From Pseudomonas taiwanensis DSM 21245 (GTDB lineage Bacteria > Pseudomonadota > Gammaproteobacteria > Pseudomonadales > Pseudomonadaceae): a stretch of 64,000 bases of DNA. Below are positions 56,099-64,000 of this stretch, piece after piece (within the stretch, counting starts at the first letter, position 1; every line of letters begins with the position of its first letter). Location: positions 1-64,000 of the forward strand of contig NZ_AUEC01000027.1 in the NCBI RefSeq assembly GCF_000425785.1, written 5' to 3'. A model generated the notes under the pieces. The model was not told where the DNA came from. It searched no databases and saw only the letters and a program-made list of their open reading frames with translations. The position numbers and the translations under genes are program-made.

Positions 56099-58243
56099 AT
56101 GATCAGCAACGAACTCAAAGCCACCATCCAGGGCGCCTACTCGCGTTTTCTCGAAGCCAAGAGCCTGAAGCCGCGCTATGGCCAGCGTCTGATGATTGCC
56201 GAAGTGGCCAAAGTGCTCGGCGATATCGCCTGCGACGACGAAGGCCGTCGGGCGGGCGAGCCTGCCGTGGTGGCGGTGGAGGCCGGTACCGGTACTGGCA
56301 AGACGGTGGCCTACAGCCTGGCGGCGATTCCGGCAGCCAAGGCGGCCGGCAAACGCCTGGTGATCGCCACCGCAACGGTTGCACTGCAGGAGCAGATCGT
56401 GTTCAAGGACCTGCCCGACCTGATGCGCAGCAGCGGCCTGAACTTCAGCTTCGCCCTGGCCAAGGGGCGAGGCCGCTACCTGTGCCTGTCCAAGCTCGAT
56501 GTACTGCTGCAGGAGGGCCATGCGCAATCGGCCACTGCCCAGTTGTTCGAGGAGGAGGGTTTTCATATCGAGGTCGACGAGCGTAGCCAGAAGCTGTTCA
56601 ACAGCATGATCGAAAAGCTCGCCGGCAACCGCTGGGACGGCGATCGCGACAGTTGGCCCGAGGCACTGGAGGACCAGGACTGGGCCCGCCTGACCACCGA
56701 TCACAGCCAGTGCACCGGTCGTCATTGTCCGAACTTCCAGCAGTGCGTGTTCTACAAGGCGCGGGAAGGCATGGGCAAGGTCGATGTCATCGTCACCAAC
56801 CACGACATGGTCCTGGCTGACCTGGCTTTGGGCGGCGGTGCGGTGTTGCCCGACCCTCGCGACACCGTCTACGTCTTCGATGAAGGCCACCATCTTCCGG
56901 ACAAGGCCATCGGCCACTTCGCCCATTATTCGCGGTTGCGCTCGACCGCCGACTGGCTGGAGCAGACGGCCAAGAACCTGACCAAGCTGCTAGCTCAACA
57001 CCCGCTGCCGGGCGATCTGGGTAAGCTGATCGAGCAGGTGCCAGAGCTGGCGCGGGAAATCCGCACGCAACAGCAGTTCATGTTCACCCTGTGCGAGCAG
57101 GTCGCCGACTTCCGTCCCAGCGAGGACACGGAGGGCCGCGAACGCCCACGTTATCGGTTCGAAGGTGGCGTGGTTCCCGAGGCGATCCGCGAAGCGGGAA
57201 TCGAGCTGAAAAAAGGGTTCGCCCGCCTCAACGACCTGTTCACACGCCTGGCCGACTTGCTCAAGGAAGGTATGGACGGCGAGGTCAACATCGGTATCGC
57301 CAGCCATCAGGCCGAAGAGTGGTACCCCTTGTTCGGCAGCCTGGTGACCCGCGCCCAAGGCAACTGGGAGCTGTGGACCGCCTTTACCGCCGAAGACCCT
57401 GAAGACAGCCCGCCGATGGCCCGCTGGCTGACCTTGGCCGAAAGTGGTGCGCTATTCGACATCGAGGTCAATGCCAGCCCCATCCTGGCCGCCGAGATGC
57501 TGCGCCGCAGCCTTTGGAACGTGGCCCACGGCGCCCTGGTGACCTCCGCAACCCTCACGGCCCTTGGCAAGTTCGACCGCTTCCGCATGCGCTCGGGGTT
57601 GCCCCGCGATGCCGTGACCTGCGTCGTGCCCAGCCCGTTCGTGCACGGTGATGCCGGCTTGCTGCGGGTGCCGGACCTGGGCGCCGACCCGCGTGACGCC
57701 ACGGCACACACGGCGGCGATCATCCGCGAACTGCCGGGCATCGTCGAGGATGCCCGCGGCGCCCTGGTGTTGTTCTCCTCGCGCAAGCAGATGCAAGACG
57801 TATTCGATGGCCTGGACCGTGACTGGCGCAAGCTGGTGCTGATCCAGGGCAACTTGTCCAAGCAGGAAACCCTCAACAAACACAAGGCGCGGGTCGACGA
57901 TGGCCAGCACAGCGTGCTCTTCGGCCTCGCCAGTTTCGCCGAGGGCGTCGACCTGCCCGGTGCCTACTGCGAGCATGTGGTTATCGCCAAGATCCCCTTC
58001 GCGGTGCCCGACGATCCGGTCGAGGCGGCATTGGCCGAGTGGATCGAAGCCCGTGGCGGTAATCCGTTCATGGAAATCGCCGTGCCCGATGCTTCATTGC
58101 GCCTCATCCAGGCCTGCGGTCGCTTGTTGCGTACAGAGCAGGATCGCGGCGTCATCACCTTGCTTGACCGGCGTCTGGTCACCCAGCGCTACGGCAAGGC
58201 TATTCTCAATGCGCTGCCGCCATTCCGGCGGGAGATTTCGTAA
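56099..58243 (+). CDS. dinG: ATP-dependent DNA helicase DinG
   Basis: A 714-residue XPD-like 5'-3' helicase that resolves R-loops and other replication obstacles. Walker A is EAGTGTGKT, the DEAH-type box is VFDEGHHLPD, and the 4Fe-4S cysteines lie in RYLCLSK, TGRHCPNFQQC and the residues between. C-terminal motifs include FASFAEGVDLPG-like GLASFAEGVDLPG and IQACGRLLRTEQDRG. The ATG at 56099 is preferred to the one at 56090. Confidence 0.95.
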   Translation: MISNELKATIQGAYSRFLEAKSLKPRYGQRLMIAEVAKVLGDIACDDEGRRAGEPAVVAVEAGTGTGKTVAYSLAAIPAAKAAGKRLVIATATVALQEQIVFKDLPDLMRSSGLNFSFALAKGRGRYLCLSKLDVLLQEGHAQSATAQLFEEEGFHIEVDERSQKLFNSMIEKLAGNRWDGDRDSWPEALEDQDWARLTTDHSQCTGRHCPNFQQCVFYKAREGMGKVDVIVTNHDMVLADLALGGGAVLPDPRDTVYVFDEGHHLPDKAIGHFAHYSRLRSTADWLEQTAKNLTKLLAQHPLPGDLGKLIEQVPELAREIRTQQQFMFTLCEQVADFRPSEDTEGRERPRYRFEGGVVPEAIREAGIELKKGFARLNDLFTRLADLLKEGMDGEVNIGIASHQAEEWYPLFGSLVTRAQGNWELWTAFTAEDPEDSPPMARWLTLAESGALFDIEVNASPILAAEMLRRSLWNVAHGALVTSATLTALGKFDRFRMRSGLPRDAVTCVVPSPFVHGDAGLLRVPDLGADPRDATAHTAAIIRELPGIVEDARGALVLFSSRKQMQDVFDGLDRDWRKLVLIQGNLSKQETLNKHKARVDDGQHSVLFGLASFAEGVDLPGAYCEHVVIAKIPFAVPDDPVEAALAEWIEARGGNPFMEIAVPDASLRLIQACGRLLRTEQDRGVITLLDRRLVTQRYGKAILNALPPFRREIS

Positions 58244-58324
58244 CGGCCGGAGCACGATGCACCGGCTCGTTGTCCATTACCCGGACGTGGGCTCATGAGG
58301 GCCCTGAAGGAGAGCCCCAGCCCT

Positions 58325-60577
58325 ATGATCCGCCACACCCTGCCCGCCATTCTCACCCTGTTGTTCAGCACGCCGCTGCTGGCCGGACAACAGACGCTTT
58401 TCAGCTTCGTGCGCCCGGCCTCGGTGGTCAACGTGGTGACCGACGATGCCAGCATGCCCCAGTACAACGCGGAGCAAACGGCCGAAGGCGAAGTCTTGCG
58501 GCGGGTGGTGTTCAACCCGGTGGCGCGCCCGACGCTGCGCCTGAGCCCACAAAGCGGTGTCTGGGACTGGTCCGCCGGTCGGTTCCTGACCCTGCGCCTG
58601 CAAAGCGCAATGGACTGGGCGCTGACCGTGGATGTCACCGTACAGGGCGCTGATGGCCGCACGTTGACCAGCCGTATCGACCTGCCTGCCGGGCCGGCGC
58701 AGACCGTCATGATGCCGCTGAAGGCGAGCTCGCCCCTGAACCAGGGTATGCGTGCCGGCCCGCCAATGCCTTGGACCCATGAAGGGCAGCGTCTGCTGCT
58801 GGCCAGCAGTGCCGGGGAAGTCGACCTCAAGCAGGTGGTGTCGGTCAGCCTGAGCATTCCCGGCCCCAAGGTTGCGCAGAACTTGCTGATCGAGAAAGTC
58901 GGCCTGCAGGATGACGACAAGGCGTACCAGGCCGCTTATCGCGAGCTGATCGATGCGTATGGCCAATCCACCCGGGCTCGCTGGCCGGAGAAAATCGTCG
59001 ATGACGAACAGCTCAAGGTGGCCGATCAGCGGGAGCGGCAGCAGCTCAAAGGGTGGCTGGCCGAGCGCCAGAAGCAGCCATTGGACAACTACGGCGGTTT
59101 GCTGGCCGGTCCGGCCTTCGAAGCCAAGGGGTTCTTCCGCACCGAGAAACGAGCCGGACGCTGGTACCTGGTGACTCCCGATGGCCACCCGTTCTTCTCG
59201 CTGGGCGTCAATACGGTGGCTGCCGATGGCGGGCGCACCTATGTCGCGGGGCGCGAAACCATGTTCAAGGCATTACCGGCCGAGGGCGAGCCCCTGGCGG
59301 CTTTTTATGGCGAAGGGAACAATGACGATGGCAATGCCTCGTCGCAAGGTCGCGGCTTCAAGAAGGGGCGCTGGTTCGACTTCTATGCCGCCAACCTGCA
59401 GCGCACCTACGGCCAGCCGTGCGGTGCCGGTGCAGCCGACCAGCCCCCGGTGGGCTGCCCGCAGCCAGTGCTGGATGCCGCGCGCTGGCAGGCCCATACG
59501 CTGGACCGGTTGCAGGCCTGGGGTTTCAACACGCTGGGCAACTGGAGCGACCCTGCGCTGGCCCAGGTCAAGCGCATGCCTTACACCCTGCCGCTGTCGA
59601 TCATCGGCGACTACGCCAGCATCAGTACCGGCATGGACTGGTGGGGGCGCATGCCCGACCCCTTCGACCCGCGCTTTGCCATGGCCACCGAGCGCGCCGT
59701 GGCCATTGCCGCCCGAGACCATCGTGACGACCCTTGGCTGATTGGCTATTTCGCCGATAACGAGCTCGCCTGGGCTGCCCCGGGAGACGATCCCAAAGCC
59801 CGTTACGGTCTGGCCTACGGTACCCTGCGGCTGACCACCGACGTGCCGGCCAAGCGTGCTTTCCTCAAGCAATTGCGGGACAAGTACCGCAACCAGGAAG
59901 GGCTGTCAAAGGCCTGGGGCATTGACTTGCAAGCCTGGGAGCTGATGGAAGACCCAGGTTTCGAGGCGCCATTGCCCAGCCCTGAGTACCCTGAAATCGA
60001 GCGCGATTACCAGCACTTCCAGCAGGTATTCGCCGATACCTACTTCAAGACCATTTCCGATGCCTTGAAATGGCACGCGCCCAATCACCTGCTGCTGGGC
60101 GGGCGCTATGCCGTGAGCACGCCAGAGGCAGTCAAGGCATGCGTCGAGTTCTGCGATGTGCTGAGCTTCAACTTCTATACCCTCAAGCCTGAAGATGGCT
60201 ATGACTTCGCCCGCCTGGCCGAATTGGACAAGCCTGTGCTGGTATCTGAGTTCCAGTTCGGCTCCCGCGACCGCGGCCCCTTCTGGCCGGGGCCGGTGGA
60301 AGTGGCGCGTGAAGAGGACCGTGGACCGGCCTATGGCACCTTCCTCAAGGCGGCGATGGCACAACCGATGATCGTCGGTGCGCATTGGTTCCAGTACCTC
60401 GACCAGCCGGCCAGTGGTCGACTGCTCGATGGCGAGAACGGGCATCTGGGGCTGGTCGCGATCACCGACGTGCCTTATTTGTCGTTCGTCGAGTCGGTGC
60501 GCCAGAGCAATTGGCAGGTTCTTGGGCAGTTTCGCAGCGGGCTGGAGAAGCCTGTATCGGCGACCACCGGGCCATAG
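58325..60577 (+). CDS. Agarase-like (GH50-type) exported glycoside hydrolase
   Basis: A 750-residue exported enzyme with a signal peptide (MIRHTLPAILTLLFSTPLLAG). An N-terminal carbohydrate-binding-like region (to about 260) precedes a TIM-barrel domain: GRWYLVTPDGHPFFSLGVNT, WGFNTLGNWSD, a putative acid/base Glu in GYFADNELAW and a putative nucleophile in PVLVSEFQFG. This matches beta-agarase/GH50 and related beta-galactosidase-like enzymes. The natural polysaccharide is not evident. A second ATG at 58295 is possible, as AGGAG is 14 bases from the chosen start. Confidence 0.82.
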   Translation: MIRHTLPAILTLLFSTPLLAGQQTLFSFVRPASVVNVVTDDASMPQYNAEQTAEGEVLRRVVFNPVARPTLRLSPQSGVWDWSAGRFLTLRLQSAMDWALTVDVTVQGADGRTLTSRIDLPAGPAQTVMMPLKASSPLNQGMRAGPPMPWTHEGQRLLLASSAGEVDLKQVVSVSLSIPGPKVAQNLLIEKVGLQDDDKAYQAAYRELIDAYGQSTRARWPEKIVDDEQLKVADQRERQQLKGWLAERQKQPLDNYGGLLAGPAFEAKGFFRTEKRAGRWYLVTPDGHPFFSLGVNTVAADGGRTYVAGRETMFKALPAEGEPLAAFYGEGNNDDGNASSQGRGFKKGRWFDFYAANLQRTYGQPCGAGAADQPPVGCPQPVLDAARWQAHTLDRLQAWGFNTLGNWSDPALAQVKRMPYTLPLSIIGDYASISTGMDWWGRMPDPFDPRFAMATERAVAIAARDHRDDPWLIGYFADNELAWAAPGDDPKARYGLAYGTLRLTTDVPAKRAFLKQLRDKYRNQEGLSKAWGIDLQAWELMEDPGFEAPLPSPEYPEIERDYQHFQQVFADTYFKTISDALKWHAPNHLLLGGRYAVSTPEAVKACVEFCDVLSFNFYTLKPEDGYDFARLAELDKPVLVSEFQFGSRDRGPFWPGPVEVAREEDRGPAYGTFLKAAMAQPMIVGAHWFQYLDQPASGRLLDGENGHLGLVAITDVPYLSFVESVRQSNWQVLGQFRSGLEKPVSATTGP

Positions 60578-60649
60578 CCAGTTTGCAAAACCTCCAACTA
60601 CTGAAACAATGCACGCCTTTGACAGCAAGGTCGTACGGAGAACAGGCGG

Positions 60650-61795
60650 GTGCAGATCCAGGGTCACTATGAGCTGAAGTTCGAGGCAGTGCGGGAAGCA
60701 TTCGCCGCGTTGTTCGATGATCCCCAGGAGCGCGGCGCTGCCCTGTGCATCCAGGTGGGCGGGGAAACCGTGGTCGACCTGTGGGCGGGCAGCGCCGACA
60801 AGGACGGCCAGCAGGCCTGGCATAGCGACACCATTGCCAACCTGTTCTCCTGCACCAAGACCTTCACCGCGGTCACCGCATTGCAGTTGGTGGGGGAGGG
60901 CAAGCTTGCCCTGGATGCTCCGGTTTGCCGTTATTGGCCTGAATTCGCCCAGGCGGGCAAGGAATCCGTCACCCTGCGTCAGTTGCTCAGCCACCGTGCT
61001 GGTTTGCCGGCCATCCGCGAGCTGCTGCCTGCCGAGGCCCTGTACGACTGGCAAACCATGGTGGATGCCCTGGCAGCAGAGGCACCCTGGTGGACACCGG
61101 GCACCGAGCATGGTTACGCCGCCATTACCTTTGGTTGGCTGATCGGCGAGCTCATTCGTCGGGCCGACGGCCGTGGTCCAGGCGAGTCGATCGTTGCCCG
61201 CACCGCCCGGCCGCTGGGGCTTGATTTCCATGTCGGCCTGGCCGACGAAGAGTTTCATCGCGTGGCGCATATTGCCCGTGGCAAAGGCAACGCCGGTGAC
61301 GCCGCCGCCCAACGCTTGCTGCAGGTCACCCTGCGTGAACCAGAAGCGCTGAGCACCCGCGCATTCACCAACCCGCCTGCGATCCTCACCAGCACCAACA
61401 AGCCCGAATGGCGGCGCATGCAGCAGCCTGCGGCCAATGGCCATGGCAATGCACGGAGCCTGGCGGGTTTCTATGCCGGCCTGCTGGACGGCAGCCTGCT
61501 CGAATCCGAACTGCTCGATGAGCTGACCCGCGAACACAGTTTCGGCCAGGATCGCACCCTGTTGACCCAGACGCGGTTCGGCCTTGGCTGCATGCTCGAC
61601 CAGCCCGACGTTGCCAATGCCACCTTCGGGCTCGGGGCGCGTGCTTTTGGGCACCCGGGAGCCGGCGGTTCCGTCGGATTTGCCGACCCGGAACATGACG
61701 TTGCGTTCGGTTTCGTGGTCAATACCCTGGGTCCATACGTGCTGATGGACCCCCGTGCGCAGAAGTTGGTCAGGGTGCTCGGCAGTTGCCTTTGA
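60650..61795 (+). CDS. EstB-type serine hydrolase of the beta-lactamase fold
   Basis: A 381-residue class C beta-lactamase-like esterase. The S-x-x-K motif is SCTK (ANLFSCTKTFTAV), the Tyr motif is in TEHGYAAITFGWLIGEL, and the third motif is HPGAGGS. Such enzymes hydrolyse short-chain esters; beta-lactam resistance is not implied. No signal peptide is evident, so it is cytoplasmic. The start is a GTG at 60650 with GGAG nine bases upstream. Confidence 0.88.
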   Translation: MQIQGHYELKFEAVREAFAALFDDPQERGAALCIQVGGETVVDLWAGSADKDGQQAWHSDTIANLFSCTKTFTAVTALQLVGEGKLALDAPVCRYWPEFAQAGKESVTLRQLLSHRAGLPAIRELLPAEALYDWQTMVDALAAEAPWWTPGTEHGYAAITFGWLIGELIRRADGRGPGESIVARTARPLGLDFHVGLADEEFHRVAHIARGKGNAGDAAAQRLLQVTLREPEALSTRAFTNPPAILTSTNKPEWRRMQQPAANGHGNARSLAGFYAGLLDGSLLESELLDELTREHSFGQDRTLLTQTRFGLGCMLDQPDVANATFGLGARAFGHPGAGGSVGFADPEHDVAFGFVVNTLGPYVLMDPRAQKLVRVLGSCL

Positions 61796-61894
61796 TCGGG
61801 TTGTGCGGGTATTGCACGGTCCCTTTGACTATCCTGAATGCCAACGCCTGAAACGCGTGAGCAAAATTTCTTTTAATTTCATGGTGTATCGCTG

Positions 61895-62884
61895 ATGTCT
61901 TCACATAAAACCTTAGCACTCGCCCTGTGCCTGACCGCTGTCACGGGCTGTGCCAGCCATTCCCAGGACGCCTCGAAGGACAGTGGCCATAGCTGGTGGC
62001 CCTTCGGTTCGGACAAGGTGGCCGAGCAGGAAGTGAAGGCAGCCGTCACCGATAAAGTGGCCAAGGCCGACGCCAAGTCCGAAAGTGCCAGCCGCTGGTG
62101 GTGGCCATTCGGTGGTGACGACAAGCAAGCCAAGGCGTCCGCCGTACCGAAGATCGATCAGAAGGCTACCCAGGCCTGGCTGGACGAGTACGAGCCGAAG
62201 GTGCGTGAAGCGATCAAGGGTAGCAAGCTGGAACTGGAGCGCCGTGAGGATGTGCTGGCTGTGACCATTCCGGTGGATGGTTCCTACAACCCTGACCGAC
62301 CTAACATGTTGCTGCCAATCACCTTGGGCCCTATCACCCGGGTGGCCAAGACGGTCGAGGGCGATACCAAGTCGGCCGTGCTGGTACTGGGTCATGCCGA
62401 CAACAGTGGTGCAGCCGCTGCCAACCAGAAGCTTAGCCTGGAGCGCGCTGCCTCGGTGTCGGCGATCTTCCGCCTCAGCGGCCTGCAGCGTGACCGCCTG
62501 ACCCTCAAGGGCATGGGGTCGGTCATGCCGCGCGCCGCCAACGACAGTGCCGAAGGCCGCGCCCTCAACCGCCGTGTGGAAATGCTGCTGACGCCACAGA
62601 ACACCATGGTTGCGCTGTTGGCCAAGTACCAGCAAGCCGCCCCGGCACAGAGCCCGGCGTCCCTGGTCGCTGTGCAGGACGCCAAGCCAGCCGCTGCCAA
62701 GGCCACTGACACCAAACCTGCTGCCAAGACCGCGGCGAAAAAGCCGGCGGCCAAGGCCAAGGCACCTGCAAAGGCACCCGCCAAGGCTACTGCCAAGAAG
62801 AAAGCCGCGCCGGCCAAGCCCGTCGCCAAGAAAACCACGGTCGACAAGAAAGTCGCCGCCAACAGCCCTGCGAAGACCAACTGA
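61895..62884 (+). CDS. OmpA-family lipoprotein with histone-H1-like tail
   Basis: A 329-residue lipoprotein (CLTAVTGC lipobox). The N-terminal part holds two similar Trp-rich segments ([10 protein letters not shown] and [11 protein letters not shown]). An OmpA domain follows (residues 110-245: [39 protein letters not shown]). The last 75 or so residues are almost only Lys, Ala, Pro and Thr ([20 protein letters not shown]), as in AlgP/histone-H1-like proteins. The tail could bind polyanions such as LPS or peptidoglycan-linked polymers (inference). It is 19 bases upstream of pdxH. Confidence 0.88.
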   Translation: MSSHKTLALALCLTAVTGCASHSQDASKDSGHSWWPFGSDKVAEQEVKAAVTDKVAKADAKSESASRWWWPFGGDDKQAKASAVPKIDQKATQAWLDEYEPKVREAIKGSKLELERREDVLAVTIPVDGSYNPDRPNMLLPITLGPITRVAKTVEGDTKSAVLVLGHADNSGAAAANQKLSLERAASVSAIFRLSGLQRDRLTLKGMGSVMPRAANDSAEGRALNRRVEMLLTPQNTMVALLAKYQQAAPAQSPASLVAVQDAKPAAAKATDTKPAAKTAAKKPAAKAKAPAKAPAKATAKKKAAPAKPVAKKTTVDKKVAANSPAKTN

Positions 62885-62903
62885 TCTTCAAGGAAACGCA
62901 GCC

Positions 62904-63551
62904 ATGACCCAATCCCTGGCCGATATGCGTCGCGACTACACCCGTGATGGCCTGGCCGAAGCCCAGGCACCGGCTGAGCCGTTCGCCCTGTTCCACCAGT
63001 GGTTTGCCGACGCGGTGAAGACCGAGCAGCCGCCAGTGGAGGCCAATGCCCTGACTCTGGCCACCGTCGATGGCGAGGGGCGGCCTCATTGCCGCGTTTT
63101 GCTGCTCAAGGGCCTCGATGAGCGCGGTTTCACCTTCTTCACCAACTACGACAGCGCCAAGGGCCAGCAACTGCTGGCCAATCCCTTCGCCGCCATGACG
63201 TTCTTCTGGCCGGCGCTGGAGCGTCAGGTGCGCATCGAAGGTCGGGTCGAGAAGGTCACGGCCAAGGAGTCGGACGACTACTTCCAAGTGCGTCCGCTGG
63301 GCAGCCGCCTGGGAGCGTGGGCTTCCCCGCAGAGTCGGGTGATTGCCGGGCGTGAAGAGTTGGAGGGCCTGGTCAAGGCGACCGAGGCACGGTTCTCCGA
63401 CACCCAGCCACATTGCCCGGAGCACTGGGGGGGGTATCGCCTGTTGCCGGAGCGCATTGAATTCTGGCAGGGCCGTGCGAGCCGGTTGCACGATCGCCTG
63501 AACTACCGTCTGGTCGATGGCCAGTGGCTGCGCGAGCGCCTGGCTCCCTGA
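62904..63551 (+). CDS. pdxH: Pyridoxine/pyridoxamine 5'-phosphate oxidase
   Basis: A 215-residue FMN enzyme completing pyridoxal phosphate synthesis. [19 protein letters not shown], the FMN-binding [49 protein letters not shown] and the C-terminal [10 protein letters not shown] are diagnostic. AAGGAA lies nine bases upstream of the ATG. It is likely co-transcribed with the preceding OmpA gene and ends at a hairpin. Confidence 0.96.
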   Translation: MTQSLADMRRDYTRDGLAEAQAPAEPFALFHQWFADAVKTEQPPVEANALTLATVDGEGRPHCRVLLLKGLDERGFTFFTNYDSAKGQQLLANPFAAMTFFWPALERQVRIEGRVEKVTAKESDDYFQVRPLGSRLGAWASPQSRVIAGREELEGLVKATEARFSDTQPHCPEHWGGYRLLPERIEFWQGRASRLHDRLNYRLVDGQWLRERLAP

Positions 63552-63557
63552 TAGCGT

Positions 63558-63580
63558 AGGGGCCGCTGCGCGGCCCTTTC
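63558..63580 (+). terminator. Terminator after pdxH
   Basis: GGGCCGC-TGC-GCGGCCC followed by TTTC, six bases beyond the pdxH stop. Confidence 0.7.
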
Positions 63581-63612
63581 GCGTCACGAGGCTGCTCCTG
63601 CATGTACCCTGC

Positions 63613-63648
63613 AGATCGTGTGGGGGCTGGCTTGCCGGCGACGATGCC
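63613..63648. repeat. REP-like element after pdxH
   Basis: The sequence around GGGGGCTGGCTTGCCGGCGA resembles the P. putida REP core (GGCTTGCCGGCGA, also at 21873-21889). It lies between the convergent pdxH and small membrane protein genes. Confidence 0.5.
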
Positions 63649-63650
63649 AG

Positions 63651-63887
63651 TCAGTTCCCTCGATATTCTTGCGCCTCGCGCGCCAACCAGGCCGCCAACG
63701 CCTTGCCCTTGAGCTTCTGCGCCTGGGCCCGTTCGAGGCTCCGCAGCATGAATTCACGCTTTTTGGGGTCCGTTCCCGCCAGTGCCAACGCCAGGTCCCG
63801 GTCCATCCAGCGGTGCATGCGTACATACAGCCAGCCGTGGAAGTACAGCCCCGCGAGCGTGGTTACAACGACGATGAAGTAATCCAT
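63651..63887 (-). CDS. Small membrane-anchored protein, function unknown
   Basis: A 78-residue protein with one N-terminal membrane span (MDYFIVVVTTLAGLYFHGWL) and a charged helical remainder (RMHRWMDRDLALALAG, EFMLRSLERAQAQKLKG). I do not recognise the family by name, but codon use is typical of neighbouring genes. The ATG at 63887 follows AAGGAT. The remaining 113 bases to the window end hold only AT-richer upstream DNA. Confidence 0.65.
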   Translation of the reverse strand: MDYFIVVVTTLAGLYFHGWLYVRMHRWMDRDLALALAGTDPKKREFMLRSLERAQAQKLKGKALAAWLAREAQEYRGN

Positions 63888-64000
63888 GGCTATCCTTGGT
63901 CTGACTTCAAAAGCCTGCAAAACAGCCGGTTGCGGCTGTACCAGAGCTGAATAAAAGCAATTTTGTTACCTATGTATCGTGACAGCCGTCAAGGCACAGC

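Noticed and set aside
59906..61696. 596-residue minus-strand ORF opposite the glycoside hydrolase and EstB genes
   Set aside because: It spans two well-supported plus-strand genes and the gap between them and has no recognisable domain.

Overview
The window is a chromosomal segment of a high-GC Gammaproteobacterium, almost certainly a Pseudomonas of the P. putida group. The evidence is the combination of genes and their order: an AauRS two-component system beside an AatJQMP acidic amino acid transporter, a glpD-glpR-glpK-glpF block, argF next to an orphan ABC ATPase, bfr/bfd, rnt-pyrC-motY-argG, an Rnf-type cluster with nth, metG/apbC/dcd, a QuiP-like acylase and dinG. REP-type palindromes of the kind common in Pseudomonas lie in several gaps. 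I saw no rRNA, tRNA, CRISPR array, insertion sequence or prophage. This is mostly core genome with a few accessory genes.

Layout. 1-6420: an edge fragment without a normal start, the large helicase Lhr, a NUDIX hydrolase and the LysR regulator MetR. 6600-8000: a secreted alpha/beta hydrolase and GlpM. 8000-14740: a glutamate/aspartate uptake module (aatJ-aatQ-aatM-aatP then aauS-aauR, all minus strand). The aatJ promoter has a recognisable sigma-54 -24/-12 element and two AauR-type inverted repeats placed 31 bp apart. 14832-19223: a 1463-residue LRR protein whose C-terminus carries the NEL-type E3 ubiquitin ligase signature, isolated between the aat and glp blocks and closed by a strong terminator. 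19270-24640: glycerol use (glpD, glpR, glpK, glpF) with GlpR-like operators. 24640-29700: YbaK, an Fbp-type ABC ATPase translationally coupled to argF with an ArgR-type half-site at its promoter, and a cytoplasmic molybdopterin oxidoreductase. 29790-31900: iron and redox genes (monothiol glutaredoxin, bacterioferritin, its ferredoxin, a 2-Cys peroxiredoxin). 32026-36189: RNase T and dihydroorotase, then MotY and ArgG. 36260-38000: a membrane protein, an orphan response regulator and a small PA3496-type protein.

38035-42134 is the most unusual block: a tightly overlapping operon rnfA-rnfB-rnfD-rnfG-rnfE-nth with no rnfC, an RnfB lacking the usual N-terminal membrane anchor and carrying a long charged tail, and an RnfA that lacks both cysteines expected of its intramembrane iron-sulfur centre. 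42205-47114: metG, apbC/mrp, a cold-shock protein, dcd and a small proline-rich protein. 47136-52700: an AstE/aspartoacylase-like enzyme, a QuiP-like acylase lipoprotein with altered catalytic-region residues, a tiny His-rich SEC-C protein, a WHy-domain lipoprotein, a YchJ-type protein and a DUF6231-like protein. 52852-56000: tandem OmpA-like lipoproteins with acidic calcium-type repeats, a DUF1145 membrane protein overlapping a secreted collagen-like protein, and a CopD-like membrane protein. 56099-63887: DinG helicase, an agarase-like glycoside hydrolase, an EstB-type serine hydrolase, an OmpA lipoprotein with a histone-H1-like tail, PdxH and a small membrane protein.

Functional assignments rest on reading the translated sequences against remembered families; no database search was run.
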